A stretch of DNA of 8,622 nucleotides from Nitrospina sp. Its GTDB lineage: Bacteria > Nitrospinota > Nitrospinia > Nitrospinales > Nitrospinaceae. Position 1 is the stretch's first letter. The number at the start of each line of letters is the position of its first letter. Made by a program: the position numbers and the translations under genes. The notes beneath the pieces were generated by a model. That model saw only the letters and a list, made by a program, of their open reading frames with translations. It made no database searches and had not been told where the DNA came from. Below are positions 7,506 through 8,622 of the stretch, piece after piece. The stretch spans positions 1 to 8,622 of the forward strand of contig SMVS01000095.1 of NCBI GenBank assembly GCA_004357435.1. The letters are read 5' to 3'.

Positions 7506-7550
7506 ATTTATCCTCTTTATTCTCCAGTTTAGATTTGTTAATTTCATTGA

Positions 7551-8622
7551 ATGGAAAATCGCTGGCAGGATAAAGAAGCCAAAAAAGCCATCAAGCAATA
7601 CGCGGATGTTGTGGAGGATGTGGCGCTCCGGGTTTACACGTCGCGCCTGATCGGGTCCGACCCGGCGCTGGTTCTGCACGGCGGCGGCAACACTTCGGTG
7701 AAATCGCGCACCCAAAACCAGCTGGGCGAGGAGGTCGAAGTCCTTTACGTGAAAGGCAGTGGCTGGGACCTGGACACGCTGGAGCCGCCCGGCCTGCCGG
7801 GCGTCCAACTGGATTACCTGAGGCGGTTGCGAAAATTGCCCGCGTTGTCCGACGAGGCCATGGTCAACGCGCAACGCACGCACCTGTTGGACGCGTCCTC
7901 GCCCAACCCGTCGGTGGAAACGCTCCTGCACGCCTTTCTACCCCACAAGTTTGTTGACCATTCGCATGCCGACGCTATTTTAGTGATCGCCAACCAGCCC
8001 CATGCGGAAAAAATCTGCCAGGAAATCTACGGCGACGAGTTGGGCGTGGTGCCGTATATCATGCCGGGGTTCGATCTGGCCAAAGCCGCGGCGGAAGCCT
8101 ACGAGAAAAACCCACGGGTTGTGGGACTGATATTGATCAACCACGGCCTGTTCACCTTCGGCGGCACGGCGAAGGAAAGTTACGACGCCCACATCAAAGC
8201 GGTCACTCAGGCGGAAACCTTTATCAAAAATCAACCGCGCCAGCCGCTGACCCCCGCCAACGATTCCGGGCCGGTCAGTGATGCCGGCATTTTACAAGCC
8301 ATCGCCCCGGTCCTGCGCGGCCTGTACCGGGAACGGGCCGGCGGCTGGTGGTTGGTGCACCACCGCGAAAGCGCACCGGCCCGCGAGTTCGCTTCCAGCA
8401 AGGAATGCAAAACATGGTCACAGATCGGCACCGCGACGCCTGACCACGTCATCCGCACCAAACAGAAACCGCTCCTGCTGAACCCGCAACATCTGGACGA
8501 TCCCGAACGCCTGCGCTCCGAACTGGAGCAAGCGTTGCAACGCTACGAGCAGGCCTATCACAAATACTTCGTCACCCACCAGGCGAAGCAGGGCGCCGCT
8601 CTGAAAGAACTGGACCCTCTGC
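7551..8622 (+). CDS. Bifunctional aldolase/short-chain dehydrogenase, N-terminal aldolase part (3'-partial)
   Basis: An open frame without stop runs from the ATG at 7551 to the window edge (357 complete codons). The protein matches the class II aldolase/adducin fold. HGGGNTSVK (~43-51) and VKGSGWDLDT (~67-76) form the phosphate/substrate-loop region. DHSHADA (~136-142) supplies two metal-ligand histidines (137, 139), and LINHGLFTFG (~195-204) supplies the third (His198). SVETLLHAFLPHKF (~121-134) and TPDHVIRTKQKPLLL (~296-310) are characteristic of the COG3347-type fusion related to Bacillus YuxG. In that family the protein is ~680-700 residues, with an SDR dehydrogenase domain after the aldolase. 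The dehydrogenase half would lie beyond the window and is not seen. The substrate could be rhamnulose-1-phosphate or another sugar phosphate. TGA stands in frame immediately before the ATG, so no earlier start is possible. No Shine-Dalgarno sequence is visible. Confidence 0.88.
   Translation, partial: MENRWQDKEAKKAIKQYADVVEDVALRVYTSRLIGSDPALVLHGGGNTSVKSRTQNQLGEEVEVLYVKGSGWDLDTLEPPGLPGVQLDYLRRLRKLPALSDEAMVNAQRTHLLDASSPNPSVETLLHAFLPHKFVDHSHADAILVIANQPHAEKICQEIYGDELGVVPYIMPGFDLAKAAAEAYEKNPRVVGLILINHGLFTFGGTAKESYDAHIKAVTQAETFIKNQPRQPLTPANDSGPVSDAGILQAIAPVLRGLYRERAGGWWLVHHRESAPAREFASSKECKTWSQIGTATPDHVIRTKQKPLLLNPQHLDDPERLRSELEQALQRYEQAYHKYFVTHQAKQGAALKELDPL

Larger units (their letters stand above)
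7314..7550. promoter_or_regulatory. Divergent intergenic region between purS and the aldolase gene
   Basis: This is the only long gap in the window (237 bases) and must hold the promoters of both divergent genes. I see no convincing small gene, tRNA, purine riboswitch consensus or PurR-type operator in it. The stretch 7481-7550 is AT-rich. For the rightward gene, TAGATT at 7530-7535 with TTTATC at 7507-7512 (17-base spacing) is a weak sigma-70-like pair. It would leave a leader of only about 10 bases. Other structured elements are listed separately. The regulatory role is inferred from position. Confidence 0.6.

Noticed and set aside
7314..7550. Purine riboswitch or PurR operator in the pur leader
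   Set aside because: No match could be seen to the purine aptamer core or to the known PurR palindromes or PurBoxes. The leader implied by the possible -10 box (about 60 bases) is also short for a riboswitch with an expression platform.
7491..7931. 146-codon minus-strand open frame crossing the start of the aldolase gene
   Set aside because: It is antisense to the conserved aldolase motifs (HGGGNTS, VKGSGWD) and has no plausible protein features.
1..8622. Mobile element, CRISPR array, toxin-antitoxin or defence system
   Set aside because: All substantial coding capacity is explained by UPF0182, PurF, PurL, PurQ, PurS and the aldolase. No transposase, integrase, terminal inverted repeats or regularly spaced repeats were seen.

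Overview
The window reads as an ordinary chromosomal segment of a Gram-negative-type bacterium of moderately high GC. The PurS + PurQ + short PurL arrangement and the Fe-S type PurF are common in Nitrospinota, Desulfobacterota and many other phyla and are absent from Gammaproteobacteria. The overall flavour suggests an environmental bacterium such as a Nitrospinota or deltaproteobacterial relative. That placement is a weak inference, because no rRNA or lineage-specific marker is present.

Layout. (1) Positions 1-2669, plus strand: a large UPF0182-family membrane protein whose 5' end lies outside the window. (2) Positions 2689-7313, minus strand: a compact purine-biosynthesis operon transcribed leftward in the order purS, purQ, purL, purF. 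purQ and purL share one base and purL and purF overlap by 20 bases. A good leftward intrinsic terminator (bulged GC hairpin followed by eight T) lies 26 bases past the purF stop, inside the last codons of the convergent UPF0182 gene. (3) Positions 7314-7550: a 237-base divergent intergenic region with a possible leftward -10 box, a GTTGCAG direct repeat, a repeat-like GC-rich block near purS and AT-rich dyads near the other gene. (4) From 7551 to the window end, plus strand: a gene open at its 3' end, encoding the class II aldolase half of a probable bifunctional aldolase/short-chain dehydrogenase.

The four pur genes act together. PurS, PurQ and PurL form the formylglycinamidine ribonucleotide synthase complex (step 4 of de novo purine synthesis): PurQ makes ammonia from glutamine, PurL uses ATP and FGAR, and PurS is the structural bridge. 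PurF catalyses the committed first step (PRPP + glutamine to phosphoribosylamine). The flanking UPF0182 and aldolase genes have no evident link to purine synthesis.

I found no mobile element, tRNA, rRNA, CRISPR array, phage gene or defence system, and nothing that amounts to a new biological system. The items worth checking are small: the terminator embedded in a convergent coding end, the structured intergenic region, and the aldolase start that lacks a Shine-Dalgarno sequence.
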